Notes: generated by a model not told the origin, from the sequence alone. A stretch of 64,000 nucleotides of DNA from CAYGOC01 sp964351495 (GCA_964351495.1 CAYGOC010000001.1:1-64000); one strand, 5' to 3'. Counted from the first letter of the stretch, positions 25,580 to 34,520 are shown. Program-made: numbers and translations.

Positions 25580-26857
25580 ATGAAAGCTTGGCTGGAGTTT
25601 GCACAAAAACTGGAAAGCTCTTTTGGGAAAGAAGCTATAGAAAAGTGGCTTTTACCCTTAAAGGTACACCACTTTGATGCGAGAAATCTCTACTTACAAG
25701 CGGAAGATTCTTTTCAGATTTCTTGGTTTGAAGAGCACATAAGGCCTTATCTCTCTTCTTTTAGAAATTACAACCACCAAAAGATTACGGTTCATCTATC
25801 CCTTATGGGAGAAGAAAAAAAAGAGCCTAAAAGAAAGTTTTCTTTTTTTACGGATAGTCCTTTAAAACACGCCTCTTTTGATAACTTTTTTCCTACTAAA
25901 GGAACTAAAGAAGCTTGGGAAATTACAAGACTTCTTTTGGAAAAAAAAGAACCCTTTTTAAACCCTCTTTTACTGTACGGTCCTAGTAAGGTAGGAAAAA
26001 CTCACCTGCTTTCTTCTATTGCAAAAAAACTCGAAGCTGAGGGACAAAAGGTGCTTTTTGTAAATGCTTCTACTTTTACAAGCCATGTTGTGATGGCGAT
26101 TCGCAATAACTTAATGTCCCTTTTTAGGGAGACCTACCGAAATGCCCATGCTCTTATTGTAGACGGCGTTGATTCGTTTGCTAATAAAGCGGCTACGCAA
26201 GAAGAATTTTTCCATACCTTTAATACGCTTCATACTCAAGGAAAACTCTTGATTATCAGCACAAGCTCCCCTCCTTCTTCTCTTAATTTAGAGCCCAGAC
26301 TTGTTTCTCGACTTCAGTGGGGGCTCACTTTAGATATGCACCCTCCTTCCCTACAGGAGCTTCCCTCTATCTTAGAGAAAAAAAGTAGGTCCTTACATTT
26401 TTTCTTACAAGAAGAGGTGAAAGGTTTTTTAATAAAGCATTTTTCTTCTAATTTTTCCTCCATGCTTACTGCTTTAGATGCTCTTATTTTAAGGACTCCT
26501 AAAGAGAGCACTTGTGATCTTTGGCTTGCTCAAAAACTTGTCCAAGACCTTTTAGAAGCTAAAAAAAGGATGATAAGCCCTCAAAATATCTTAGAAAAAA
26601 CAGCAGAACATTTTGGCTTAAAAAAAGACGATCTTTTGGGGAAATCACAAAAAGCAGAATGTTCTTTTGCACGGCAAATATCTATGCATCTGCTAAGGCA
26701 AAGCCTAAATCTCCCTTTTGCTAAAATTGGAGAGCTCTTTCAAAGAGACCATTCTACTGTAATGAGTAACATTAAGAAAATAGAGAGTCTTATACAAAAA
26801 AATGGCTCTAAGGCTATAGAAACCTTAGAGCAAATAAAAGGGACTCTTACCTCGTGA
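25580..26857 (+). CDS. dnaA: Divergent DnaA-family protein (second DnaA)
   Basis: A 425-residue DnaA-family protein with a short domain I, AAA+ core and C-terminal DNA-binding domain. Walker A is YGPSKVGKTHL (near 133). Walker B reads LIVDGVDSFANK where E. coli has LIDDIQFFANK, so the second Asp is Gly196. TQEEFFHTFNTL, the Arg-finger segment LEPRLVSRLQWGL and the DnaA signature QRDHSTVMSNIKKIE (near 390; usually GRDHSTV) are present. Chlamydiae carry two dnaA genes, and this one sits next to yidC like the second copy. Whether it initiates replication cannot be told; no cluster of DnaA boxes is seen nearby. Confidence 0.85.
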   Translation: MKAWLEFAQKLESSFGKEAIEKWLLPLKVHHFDARNLYLQAEDSFQISWFEEHIRPYLSSFRNYNHQKITVHLSLMGEEKKEPKRKFSFFTDSPLKHASFDNFFPTKGTKEAWEITRLLLEKKEPFLNPLLLYGPSKVGKTHLLSSIAKKLEAEGQKVLFVNASTFTSHVVMAIRNNLMSLFRETYRNAHALIVDGVDSFANKAATQEEFFHTFNTLHTQGKLLIISTSSPPSSLNLEPRLVSRLQWGLTLDMHPPSLQELPSILEKKSRSLHFFLQEEVKGFLIKHFSSNFSSMLTALDALILRTPKESTCDLWLAQKLVQDLLEAKKRMISPQNILEKTAEHFGLKKDDLLGKSQKAECSFARQISMHLLRQSLNLPFAKIGELFQRDHSTVMSNIKKIESLIQKNGSKAIETLEQIKGTLTS

Positions 26858-26861
26858 ATTA

Positions 26862-26882
26862 CCCCATGGCTAAAGCCAGGGG
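26862..26882. repeat. GC-rich hairpin between dnaA and the chaperone gene
   Basis: CCCC-A-TGGC (26862-26870) pairs with GCCA-GGGG (26875-26882) around the loop TAAA, with one bulged A. It lies between convergent genes and could terminate both, though the flanking T run is weak (ATTTACG). The form, CCCCATGGCTAAAGCCAGGGG-like, also resembles the subterminal hairpins of IS200/IS605 elements; no transposase is nearby. Confidence 0.5.
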
Positions 26883-26898
26883 ATTTACGTCGTCATGA

Positions 26899-27408
26899 TT
26901 AAATTTTGAGGTACTTGTCTCCAGATCCCCCAAAATCTTTAGGAGGTTGCATTTGAGGAGGAACAGGTAGTGTAAATTCAGGAGGTTCTTCTCCTGCGCA
27001 AATCTTAGCGACAATCTCTCTCCACTTTTCTACTGTCTCTACAAACAGAGGGGCAAATCTTCTCAAAGCGCTCTCATCTACCCCAAGGCCCATGTCTAAA
27101 ACACAATGCATTAAGATCAGCTCTTCTTTTACCGCGACCCCAATGCCTCCTCCTGCCATCTGGCCTCCCAGCATGGAACCTTCAAGGAGTCTTTCATAGA
27201 GTTTAAGACGAATCTTATCATCTTTAGGAAGACCATCTAAGATGGGAGAATATAGATAAAGCCGGTCTGAATTGGGCTCATAAGTAATATGAAGCGAAAA
27301 GGTATTGTCAATACCTAAAATACAGGTGTTATTCTCATCAAATTTGAGCTCTAAGTTCAGTTCCTTAGCAAAGTTTTTCAAGTTGCTTCTGGCATTCTCT
27401 TGCGACAT
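26899..27408 (-). CDS. CesT-like type III secretion chaperone (Mcsc/CT260-like)
   Basis: A 169-residue acidic protein of the type III secretion chaperone kind. Residues 1-130 follow the CesT fold pattern: NLKNFAKELNLELKFDENNTCIL, FSLHITYEPNSDRLYLYSPI and a helix LKLYERLLEGSMLGGQMAGGGIGV. The C-terminus has a Pro-rich tail (about 145-165). It resembles CT260 (Mcsc), the multi-cargo chaperone of C. trachomatis, and lies by the CT253/254/259 homologues as expected. ATG 27408 follows AAGGAGG. It is convergent with dnaA. Cargo is unknown, but orphan proteins in this window are candidates. Confidence 0.75.
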   Translation of the reverse strand: MSQENARSNLKNFAKELNLELKFDENNTCILGIDNTFSLHITYEPNSDRLYLYSPILDGLPKDDKIRLKLYERLLEGSMLGGQMAGGGIGVAVKEELILMHCVLDMGLGVDESALRRFAPLFVETVEKWREIVAKICAGEEPPEFTLPVPPQMQPPKDFGGSGDKYLKI

Positions 27409-27457
27409 TACACCCTCCTTAACTAGACGCCGTTGTCAAATTTTTCTTTCACAGAAA

Positions 27458-27477
27458 GATCTTTCCTAAGAAAGATC
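27458..27477. promoter_or_regulatory. Small hairpin in the divergent region
   Basis: GATCTTTC (27458-27465) and GAAAGATC (27470-27477) form an 8-base stem with a CTAA loop, in the region between the chaperone gene and the lipoprotein gene. A second GAAAGATC overlaps at 27454, so alternative pairing is possible. No T run follows. Role unknown. Confidence 0.3.
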
Positions 27478-27653
27478 CTCATAGAATGCCACAAAAAATG
27501 TTTTAAAACCAAGCACAAAAGAATAAAGAATGGTATCTCAGAAAAATGAAAAAAGATTTTACTCTGTATTAGAGCTCTTCTCAAGGAAAACTTGTTGGGA
27601 AGAAAGAATAGGTTTTGCTAGACTCAAAAATTAACACCATTTGGAGGGAGAGA

Positions 27654-28307
27654 ATGTTTCGCCTTTTTATACTTTTTACCTGTTTAGGTTTGTTTTTTTC
27701 TAGTTGTGACAATAAAAGTAATCAAGAGTTTACAAAGTATTACGAAGATGGAAGGGCTAAACCCTCTATTGTGCTCTCTAGCATCATAGATACGACCTCT
27801 TTTGATCTTCCTTGGAGCTTGTCAGATGAGTTTCACAACTTACTTCGCAGCTCTTTTGCTGCTAAAGGTTCTCTTTATATAAATGAAGAGGTTTCCGATA
27901 CTTTATCTCATACGAAAAACCCTTTTTCCGAAGATCTTTCTTGGGTCAAAAAAGAGTATTCTCCTAATGAATTTGTTATTTTTATGGAGTTTATACAACA
28001 TGACCAAGTGCCTGCTAAAATGGTACAAGATCCTTCTGAAAGCGTTTCTACAAACTTAAATATGGCCGTAAGAATCCGCTTGGTAGATATAAGAGGATCT
28101 AGTCCTAAAGTAGTTTTGCAACAAATCATAAAAGACTCCTTTTTTTCTCCTAAAAATCTACTTCCGGTAGATTACAACACAGTCACTTGGGGAACTTCTG
28201 GCTATGAGAACACACCTCTTAGAAATGCGCACTTTAAGTTTTCACAAACTTTAGTAGATAGACTAAGCGATTACATCTTACTAGCTAAAAGCAGATGGGA
28301 TGGCTAA
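27654..28307 (+). CDS. Lipoprotein (CT253-like)
   Basis: A 217-residue exported lipoprotein. The start at ATG 27654 is fixed by GGAGGGAGA just upstream and by the signal peptide MFRLFILFTCLGLFFSSC, with a lipobox FSSC whose Cys would be lipidated. The mature part (KYYEDGRAKPSIVLSSIID..., VRIRLVDIRGSSPKVVLQQI) looks like a small periplasmic alpha/beta protein. Its place beside the CPBP protease and PP2C genes matches CT253. The last bases overlap the next gene (eight bases). Function is not known to me. Confidence 0.75.
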   Translation: MFRLFILFTCLGLFFSSCDNKSNQEFTKYYEDGRAKPSIVLSSIIDTTSFDLPWSLSDEFHNLLRSSFAAKGSLYINEEVSDTLSHTKNPFSEDLSWVKKEYSPNEFVIFMEFIQHDQVPAKMVQDPSESVSTNLNMAVRIRLVDIRGSSPKVVLQQIIKDSFFSPKNLLPVDYNTVTWGTSGYENTPLRNAHFKFSQTLVDRLSDYILLAKSRWDG

Positions 28308-29148
28308 CTCTTTTTTAGCAAGTCTTGCCTTATCCATACCTTTTGGGATATTAGGAGTCCTTCTATGGAAAAGGGCTCAAAAAAAAGGGTACTTTCTACT
28401 TACCGGCAAAGAGAAAGTACCCGTATATTTTTTAGAGGTACTACTCGGATATATCTTCCGGTTTTTTAGCTTCTACTTTGTGGGAACTCTTTTTTTATTT
28501 TTACAAAACTCAGCAAACTTCTCTTTTTTAGCTTTTGATTTTTGGTTTCATTTTTTCTCTTTGAATCTAACCCTTCTTCTTTTGGTTTCTTATTTTGTGT
28601 TTTTTCATAAAACGCTTTTTACGAAGGTGATAAAAAAAAGGGACTCTACTTTTTTATCTGATATAAAAGGAGCTTTGTTTTCTTTTTCTATGGCCTATCC
28701 TTTAAGCCTTTTTTTTAATGGAATTTCCCAGGCTATTTTGCTTATTTTTTTTTCCTCCTCCTCTATAGAGGAGCAATCTATCGTACAAGACTTAAAAACC
28801 CTAGCTAAAGACCCCACTTTTCTCCCCCTTCTTTTAATAGGGATAAACACGGTTTTTTTGGCTCCTTTAGTAGAAGAATTTTTGTTTCGAGGTCTTTTGC
28901 AAAATTGGATCAACAAGTGGACTCAAAAAGACCTTTCCGTTTTGTTAACAAGCCTTCTTTTTGCTTTTTTTCATTATCAAAAAGGACAGCAGCTTGGAAA
29001 CATTCCCATTTTACTCTCCACTTTCATCCTCTCTTATTTCTTGGGTGTTTTATACGAAAAAAAGGGATCTCTTTTAGCTCCCATTCTTTTACATGCTATT
29101 TTTAATTTATGTAGCTTTCTTCTCGTCTTTGTTCTCCCCTCTTTGTAA
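28300..29148 (+). CDS. CPBP-family intramembrane metalloprotease-like protein
   Basis: A 282-residue polytopic membrane protein with about seven hydrophobic helices. The C-terminal half carries the CPBP/Abi motifs: EEFLFRG (about 189-195), FAFFHYQ and LLHAIFN, which give the Glu-Glu, His and His/Asn of the presumed metal site. The family includes CAAX prenyl endopeptidases and bacterial intramembrane proteases of mostly unknown substrate. It overlaps the lipoprotein gene by eight bases, so they are co-translated; a role in maturation of that lipoprotein is only a guess from position. Confidence 0.82.
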   Translation: MANSFLASLALSIPFGILGVLLWKRAQKKGYFLLTGKEKVPVYFLEVLLGYIFRFFSFYFVGTLFLFLQNSANFSFLAFDFWFHFFSLNLTLLLLVSYFVFFHKTLFTKVIKKRDSTFLSDIKGALFSFSMAYPLSLFFNGISQAILLIFFSSSSIEEQSIVQDLKTLAKDPTFLPLLLIGINTVFLAPLVEEFLFRGLLQNWINKWTQKDLSVLLTSLLFAFFHYQKGQQLGNIPILLSTFILSYFLGVLYEKKGSLLAPILLHAIFNLCSFLLVFVLPSL

Positions 29149-29226
29149 AATATCTTTTTGCCTTTCTTTTTCTAAATTAGCTACAATCGGGTATTGCAAA
29201 ACCAAAGAGTGGAAACCCTCTTTTCT

Positions 29227-29952
29227 ATGGAAGAGTTTTTATTAGAGTCCTTTGGACTCTCAGACATTGGCCTAGTACGAGAAAAAAATGAGGATGTTTG
29301 GCTGAAACTCGAAAAAGCTTCTTTTTTTGCTTTAGCAGATGGAATGGGAGGACATAGGGCAGGTGATGTTGCAGCTAGGAAAACCATTCAGCATTTAGGT
29401 CTTTTTGTACAAAAATACATCCCCCCTAAAGCTTCTGCTAAAGAGGCTATCTCCTTATTAAGGGAAGGAATTCAAAGCGCCAATTATACCATATACGAAA
29501 TGAGCCAAACAAAAGATCGCTTTCAAGGCATGGGGACCACCTTATGTCTTTTATATCTTTTTCCGGGCTATGGTATTTATGCCCACGTAGGTGACAGCAG
29601 AGTCTACCGATATAGAAATAAAGAACTAAAACAGCTTACCCAAGATCATGTAACCATAAAAAGCTCTCAAAGACATGTTCTTACCAAAGCTGTAGGAACC
29701 AGTAAAAGAGTGAATCCCGAAATAGCCTGCGCTTCTGCAGAAGAAGGAGACCTTTTTTTTTTATGTAGTGATGGCCTAAGTGATTTTCTTTCTACCAAAG
29801 AGATAGAAAAAATTTTACAAGAACACCTCTCTTTGAAGAAAATGGCAAAAAGCTTGGTTTCTCAGGCGAAAGAAAAGGGAAGTCATGATAATATTACAGT
29901 CCTTTTAGTTCGCATCAAACATGGAAGAAAAAAACTTTATTTACCTGGATAA
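29227..29952 (+). CDS. PP2C-type Ser/Thr protein phosphatase
   Basis: About 241 residues of the PPM/PP2C family, metal-dependent phosphatases of pSer/pThr. It shows DIGLVREKNED, the metal-binding DGMGGHRAGD, GMGTTL, VGDSRVYR, CSDGLSDFL and the final SHDNITVLLV in order. In C. trachomatis the CT259 (CppA) homologue sits in the same block. I prefer ATG 29227 over TTG 29194, since the protein matches the family from EEFLLESFGLSDIG on. Its 3' end overlaps the cysteine desulfurase gene by 32 bases. Confidence 0.92.
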   Translation: MEEFLLESFGLSDIGLVREKNEDVWLKLEKASFFALADGMGGHRAGDVAARKTIQHLGLFVQKYIPPKASAKEAISLLREGIQSANYTIYEMSQTKDRFQGMGTTLCLLYLFPGYGIYAHVGDSRVYRYRNKELKQLTQDHVTIKSSQRHVLTKAVGTSKRVNPEIACASAEEGDLFFLCSDGLSDFLSTKEIEKILQEHLSLKKMAKSLVSQAKEKGSHDNITVLLVRIKHGRKKLYLPG

Positions 29953-31060
29953 CAATGCTACTACTTTACTAGACCCCCTAGTAAAAGAATTTTTATATAA
30001 GCAAGACCTTCCCTTAAACCCCTCTTCTTTTCATTCTTTGGGAAGAAAGGCCTTTTCTCTTTTATCCGAGGCAAGATACGCGATCTCTCATTTTTTAGGG
30101 GTGCATAAAAAAGAGATCTTCTTTACTTCTGGAGCTACAGAGGGACTTAATTTTTTAATTCGAGGATTTGCTTCTTCCTATCCTAAAAGACCCCTGATTA
30201 GTTCTACTATAGAACATCCTGCTGTTTTAGAGACCCTTTTAGACTTACAAAAAAAAGGATCCCCTCTTTTTTTGACCTCTCCTACAGAGGAGGGACGGGT
30301 TGATATTGCTTCTATAAAAGATCGTATACAGGGAGAATCAATTCTTGTTTTCTCCTGCGCCAATACAGAAACTGGGGTCAAAAACCCTTTAAAAGAGCTT
30401 TCTGATTTGGCTCTTCAAACAGGTTCGTTTCTCATCGTAGATGGAGTAGGTCTTTTAGGGAAAGAGCCCTTCGAGATAGAAAAAGGGATCTCTGCTATGG
30501 CTTTTTCTGCCCATAAATTTCATGGACCTTTAGGAGTGGGGTTTGTCTACCTTTCTGAAAAATGCCCTATCTCCCCTCTTATTACAGGAGGAGGACAAGA
30601 AAAGGGAATTCGGTCCGGAACAGAAAACCTGTTCTCTATTTTGGGTATGGCAAAAGCGCTCTCCATTATAGAACCTAATTTAGCTTCTTCTGCAAAAAAG
30701 ATGGAGTCTTTACGAGATCATTTTGAAAAAAGGCTTTTAGGGGAAGCAACGGGGGTTTTTATCAATGGAACAGCTCCAAGGCTAGTCAATACTTCGAATC
30801 TCTTTTTTGAAGGAGTTTTAGGGGAAGATCTGTTGATTTTGTTAGATCAAAACAAGGTTTTTGCAAGCTATGGAAGCGCTTGTTCTTCTCAGGCTTTAGA
30901 GCCTTCTAGGGTACTACTAGAAATGAATCTGTCCAGAGAAAGGGCTCTTTCTTCTATCCGTTTCTCTCTTAGCCGGTTTACTACTTTGCAGGAGATCAAT
31001 AAAGCTTGTGATATTATTATCTTAATTCTTTCTAGTTTAAGGGCTCCTGTAAAACTATAG
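29921..31060 (+). CDS. Cysteine desulfurase (NifS/IscS family)
   Basis: A 379-residue PLP enzyme that mobilises sulfur from cysteine for Fe-S clusters and other uses. Conserved blocks are YLDNNATT (about 4-11), STIEHPAVLET, the PLP lysine in SAHKFHGPLGVGF (near 200), IRSGTEN and the persulfide-forming cysteine in SYGSACSS near 325. It matches CT258 by context. The start overlaps the phosphatase gene, which suggests one operon. Its end is convergent with, and overlaps by six bases, the CBS-domain gene. Confidence 0.93.
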   Translation: MEEKNFIYLDNNATTLLDPLVKEFLYKQDLPLNPSSFHSLGRKAFSLLSEARYAISHFLGVHKKEIFFTSGATEGLNFLIRGFASSYPKRPLISSTIEHPAVLETLLDLQKKGSPLFLTSPTEEGRVDIASIKDRIQGESILVFSCANTETGVKNPLKELSDLALQTGSFLIVDGVGLLGKEPFEIEKGISAMAFSAHKFHGPLGVGFVYLSEKCPISPLITGGGQEKGIRSGTENLFSILGMAKALSIIEPNLASSAKKMESLRDHFEKRLLGEATGVFINGTAPRLVNTSNLFFEGVLGEDLLILLDQNKVFASYGSACSSQALEPSRVLLEMNLSRERALSSIRFSLSRFTTLQEINKACDIIILILSSLRAPVKL

Positions 31061-32269
31061 GTTTTTTGTTACCACCAAGATTTTTTTCGCCCCCAATAAA
31101 CCTACTTTTACTACCTCAAATTCAAAAAAACCTTCTCTTACCTTTTCTCCTTTAACGGGAATATGGCCTAAGCTTTCATGGATAAAATCAGAAAGGGTAT
31201 CCCCTTCTTTTGCTTCTATATTTGCTTGAAACCTTTGGTTAAACTCCTTTATGGTCATGCTAGCAGAAAGGGTTCTTTCTATATGAGTCTTGGGAGTTTT
31301 TTCATGTATAAAAAGAGCTTCTGTTTTGCCGAAAAGAGCCTCTACTACCTTCTCTAAAGAAAGCAAAGCAAACGCCTTCCCCTCTTCATCTAAAACAATA
31401 GCTATAGACTGATTATTTTTTCGAAACTGCTTTAAGACTCCGGTAATAGAATCTTTTTTCGTGACAAACCAAGGAGTCTTTCCAATTTTCCCTACAGGTT
31501 CTTCAGGATCTGCCTTCAAAAGGTCCCTTAAAGATACTATTGCTTTGATATTTCCCTTTTCGTATTGGTAAATAGGAATAAAAGGGGTATAGCGACTCTT
31601 TAGTTTTTCTATAAGATCTTTTGCTTTGGTTTCAGAGGAGACAAGAAGTTGATTTTGCAAAGGGTACATAAAGTCTTCTGCTTTTTGATCTTTCATAGTG
31701 AAAAAATAAGAAAGAGTCCTATCTAGGTAAGAAGTCTCTTCTACATTGTCTTCAAAAGCTTTTTGCACTTCTTCCCTTGATAAAAAAAGGGAGCTCTCTT
31801 TTTTTTGAGGAAGCATTTTGTGAATGATTTTATTTAAAGATTCTATCAAAAAAATAAAGGGTCTTAAAAGGTATGAAACAAAATAGACTACAGGAATATA
31901 CAGCATTGCTACCTGCTCTGAATGTCTTCTAGCTGCAAACATAGGAGCTAGTTCTGCAAAAATCACTACTAAGACAATTTGGGTAATAGGAGCTAGATCG
32001 GGGTTTAATCCAAAAGAATCGTACAGCTTTCTAGAAAATTCAGAGCCCATCTGCAAAAAGGTATTTACACAGATCAAGGTAGTACCAAAAAGAGTAGAAG
32101 GGCGATTTAAGAGATATTGAATCCATTTGGCTCTTTTGTTTTTTTTCTTCACGTAGTGGCTTAAACGAACTCTATTAAAAGAGACGCAGGCCATTTCAAA
32201 CATGGAAAAAAAACCCTGGAGAAATATACAAAGCAGGGTAAAAAACAAAAAACCTTTCCAAGAAGTCAC
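31055..32269 (-). CDS. CNNM/CorC-type membrane protein with CBS domains (CT256-like)
   Basis: A 404-residue protein of the UPF0053/CNNM (HlyC/CorC) family. An N-terminal domain of about four hydrophobic segments (DUF21; 1-190) is followed by a CBS pair (about 200-320: FMYPLQNQLLVSSE, IPIYQYEKGNIKAIVSLRDLL, IAIVLDEEGKAFALLSLEKVVEALFG) and a C-terminal CorC/HlyC domain. These proteins are linked to Mg2+/Co2+ efflux; earlier names call them haemolysins. It overlaps the preceding paralogue by four bases. N-terminal acidic metal motifs were not checked residue by residue. Confidence 0.88.
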   Translation of the reverse strand: MTSWKGFLFFTLLCIFLQGFFSMFEMACVSFNRVRLSHYVKKKNKRAKWIQYLLNRPSTLFGTTLICVNTFLQMGSEFSRKLYDSFGLNPDLAPITQIVLVVIFAELAPMFAARRHSEQVAMLYIPVVYFVSYLLRPFIFLIESLNKIIHKMLPQKKESSLFLSREEVQKAFEDNVEETSYLDRTLSYFFTMKDQKAEDFMYPLQNQLLVSSETKAKDLIEKLKSRYTPFIPIYQYEKGNIKAIVSLRDLLKADPEEPVGKIGKTPWFVTKKDSITGVLKQFRKNNQSIAIVLDEEGKAFALLSLEKVVEALFGKTEALFIHEKTPKTHIERTLSASMTIKEFNQRFQANIEAKEGDTLSDFIHESLGHIPVKGEKVREGFFEFEVVKVGLLGAKKILVVTKNL

Positions 32270-33525
32270 TTCGAGGTATCCTTTTTTTTCGGCTTTAAAT
32301 AACGAATATATACTCTCGTAATTCTATTAGGTTCTGCCGCTAATATGTAAAATAAAAAAAGATCGGTTACATATTTAGTTCCTGCTTTGGGAATATCTCC
32401 TAACTGCTCTATAAGCCACCCCCCTATCGTTACGGAAGAGCTATCCTTTTTTAAAGAAACAGAAAAAATATCTTCTAATTCAGCTATTTCTAGCTTTCCA
32501 CTGGCAATCACCACATTTTCTTCACTTTTAGTATACTTTTTTTCAGGATCCCTCTGATCTTGAATTTCTCCTATTACAGCCTCTACTAAATCTTCCTGAG
32601 TTACAAGACCGATAATCGACCCATATTCATTGACAACTAAAGCTAAGCTTTCCCCTTTTTCTCGAAGATCTTGAAAAAGACTCCAAGCAGAGGTCGATTC
32701 GGGAACATAAAAAGGCTTTTTTACAATTCTTCTTAAGTCCTTTGCTGTTTTAATGGAAATCCCCGAAAACAGATACCTCTTTGTGGAGACAATTCCTACT
32801 ACATTTTCTAGTCCTCCATCACAAACAGGCACTCTAGAACACTCTTTATGAATCAAAAAATCTTCTAGATTAGACAAGGGCTCTTGCCAGTTATAATATA
32901 AAATCTCTTCTTTAGGACGCATGAGCTCTTTTACAGAAGCATTTCTTAAGTCTAGATAGCCTTGAATTAGTTCCACCTCTTCTTTTTCCATGATTCCTTT
33001 CATTTCAGAGTCTTGTAAAACCCCTTCTAACTCTTCTAAACTCAAAGATCTTTCTTTTCGTAAAAAGAAAAATAAAAACCGGGAAATATAACTGGTTAGC
33101 TCCGTTAAAAAATGGCGAATGGGGCCTAAAAAGCTCGCTATTTTTCCAATATACGGAGCAGCTATTCTAGCTATAGCCGTGTTGTTAGGTAAAGCTAAAG
33201 ACTTGGGAATAATCTCCCCAAATAAAAGTGTTAAAATAAGAGGAAAGACCACCTTAAAAATCCACCCGGCCTTTTCTTCAAATATCGAAGAGATAACATT
33301 TTGGACTAAAATGTTTGCCCCTACGTTTAGCATCATAATAGTGACTAAGAGACCTCTTGGATTTTGCAGAAGATGAAAAATCAGTCTCTTCTTACTATCC
33401 TTACTCTTTCCATAACTTCGAAACGTGAAAGAAGGCAAAGAGAAAAAAGCAGTCTCTGTTCCAGATAAAAATCCTGAGAAAAGGATCAATAAAACTAAAA
33501 GGAAAATGAGAATAGGGAGTTCCAT
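32266..33525 (-). CDS. CNNM/CorC-type membrane protein with CBS domains (CT257-like)
   Basis: A 419-residue paralogue of the next gene in the operon. It has the DUF21 start FSGFLSGTETAFFSLP, four hydrophobic segments up to about 170, a CBS pair (MRPKEEILYYN, CSRVPVCDGGLENVVGIVSTKRYLF, LALVVNEYGSIIGLVTQEDLVEAVIGEI) and a CorC domain ending in the basic tail KPKKKDTSK. The two tandem copies are probably a heteromeric or divided-function pair, as in Chlamydiaceae (CT256/CT257). Mg2+/Co2+ transport is the family inference. Confidence 0.88.
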   Translation of the reverse strand: MELPILIFLLVLLILFSGFLSGTETAFFSLPSFTFRSYGKSKDSKKRLIFHLLQNPRGLLVTIMMLNVGANILVQNVISSIFEEKAGWIFKVVFPLILTLLFGEIIPKSLALPNNTAIARIAAPYIGKIASFLGPIRHFLTELTSYISRFLFFFLRKERSLSLEELEGVLQDSEMKGIMEKEEVELIQGYLDLRNASVKELMRPKEEILYYNWQEPLSNLEDFLIHKECSRVPVCDGGLENVVGIVSTKRYLFSGISIKTAKDLRRIVKKPFYVPESTSAWSLFQDLREKGESLALVVNEYGSIIGLVTQEDLVEAVIGEIQDQRDPEKKYTKSEENVVIASGKLEIAELEDIFSVSLKKDSSSVTIGGWLIEQLGDIPKAGTKYVTDLFLFYILAAEPNRITRVYIRYLKPKKKDTSK

Positions 33526-33579
33526 CTTTCTCTTTACTACTTTTTTATGAAATCTTGTAACTTTTAAGCCAAAAACCGG

Positions 33580-33888
33580 TTATGACTTTTCCTTTTTGAA
33601 ATAGACCTTCATATACCCTTTAGGAACTACCCCTAATTTTTTCATTAAAACTTGCTCTATCCAATCAGGATCGTCTTTAGAAGCAATTCGGTCCATCAGA
33701 TCTTCTTTTTGCTCCAGGAGAGTCTCTTTTTCTTTTTCAATAAGGGTCCGTTTTTTCTCTAAGAAGGCAATCTCTTCTTTTTTCTTCTGTATTGCCTGGT
33801 TGTAACTAAAAAGGCAAAGGATGATAAACAAAAAAAACCACCAAGATATTTTTATTTTAAAAAAATCTGGTTTTTTTTCGTTTTTCAT
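33580..33888 (-). CDS. DivIC/FtsB-like septum-formation protein
   Basis: A 102-residue bitopic protein: a short basic cytoplasmic tail, one membrane helix (about 15-30), a coiled coil (about 32-70: QKKKEEIAFLEKKRTLIEKEKETLLEQKEDLMD) and the family motif DDPDWIEQVLMKKLGVVPKG near the C-terminus. This is the layout of FtsB/DivIC, which bridge FtsL and FtsQ in the divisome. Chlamydiae lack FtsZ but keep several divisome parts. FtsL cannot be fully excluded by sequence, but the DPxxIE...LG motif favours FtsB/DivIC. Confidence 0.75.
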   Translation of the reverse strand: MKNEKKPDFFKIKISWWFFLFIILCLFSYNQAIQKKKEEIAFLEKKRTLIEKEKETLLEQKEDLMDRIASKDDPDWIEQVLMKKLGVVPKGYMKVYFKKEKS

Positions 33889-33956
33889 AATTAAATCAAA
33901 TTAACTATTCAATTTTCTTTATTTATTAAAAAGGCTTTTTTTTCCAGAACAAAATC

Positions 33957-34520
33957 TTACACCTTAGGAAGAACAATGTCCTCTTGTTTCATATATTTCC
34001 CTTTTCTATCCGCATAAGACACCTTACAGCTTTTATCTGATTGAAAGAAAAGAACCTGGCATAGCCCTTCTCCTGCGTAAATTACTGCAGGGAGAGGCGT
34101 TGTATTGGAGATTTCCAAAGTAACGAAGCCTTCCCACTCCGGTTCGAAGGGGGTAACATTTACGATAATACCACATCTGGCATAGGTAGATTTCCCCACG
34201 CAAACCGTTAAAATATTTCTGGGAATACGAAAATACTCCAGGCTTCTAGCCAAAGCAAAAGAGTTGGGAGGGATGATACACGTATCTGCCGTAACATCTA
34301 CAAAAGTGTCTTTTTGAAATTTTTTCGGGTCTACCAAAGAGCTGTGCAAATTAGTAAATACCTTAAAGTGGTTCGCAACTCTTAAATCATAACCACAACT
34401 GGAAAGACCATAGCTGATAATTTTTTTTCCCATTTCTTCCTTTACTTGGTAGGGAAAAAAGGGTTCAATCATCCCCTCTTTTTCTGCTAATTCTCGAATC
34501 GATTCATCTGACAACAACAT
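33957..34520 (-). CDS. dcd: dCTP deaminase
   Basis: A 187-residue trimeric deaminase that converts dCTP to dUTP to supply dTMP synthesis. It has SSCGYDLRV (about 40), PPNSFALARSLEYFRIPR, VGKSTYARCGI and TPFEPEWEGFVTLEISNTTPLP containing the catalytic Glu, then AGEGLCQVLFF. The start is set by AGGAG at 34526-34530, five bases before ATG 34520; the GTG two codons upstream overlaps this site. It is divergent from ruvB, as in chlamydial CT039-CT040 surroundings. Confidence 0.93.
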   Translation of the reverse strand: MLLSDESIRELAEKEGMIEPFFPYQVKEEMGKKIISYGLSSCGYDLRVANHFKVFTNLHSSLVDPKKFQKDTFVDVTADTCIIPPNSFALARSLEYFRIPRNILTVCVGKSTYARCGIIVNVTPFEPEWEGFVTLEISNTTPLPAVIYAGEGLCQVLFFQSDKSCKVSYADRKGKYMKQEDIVLPKV

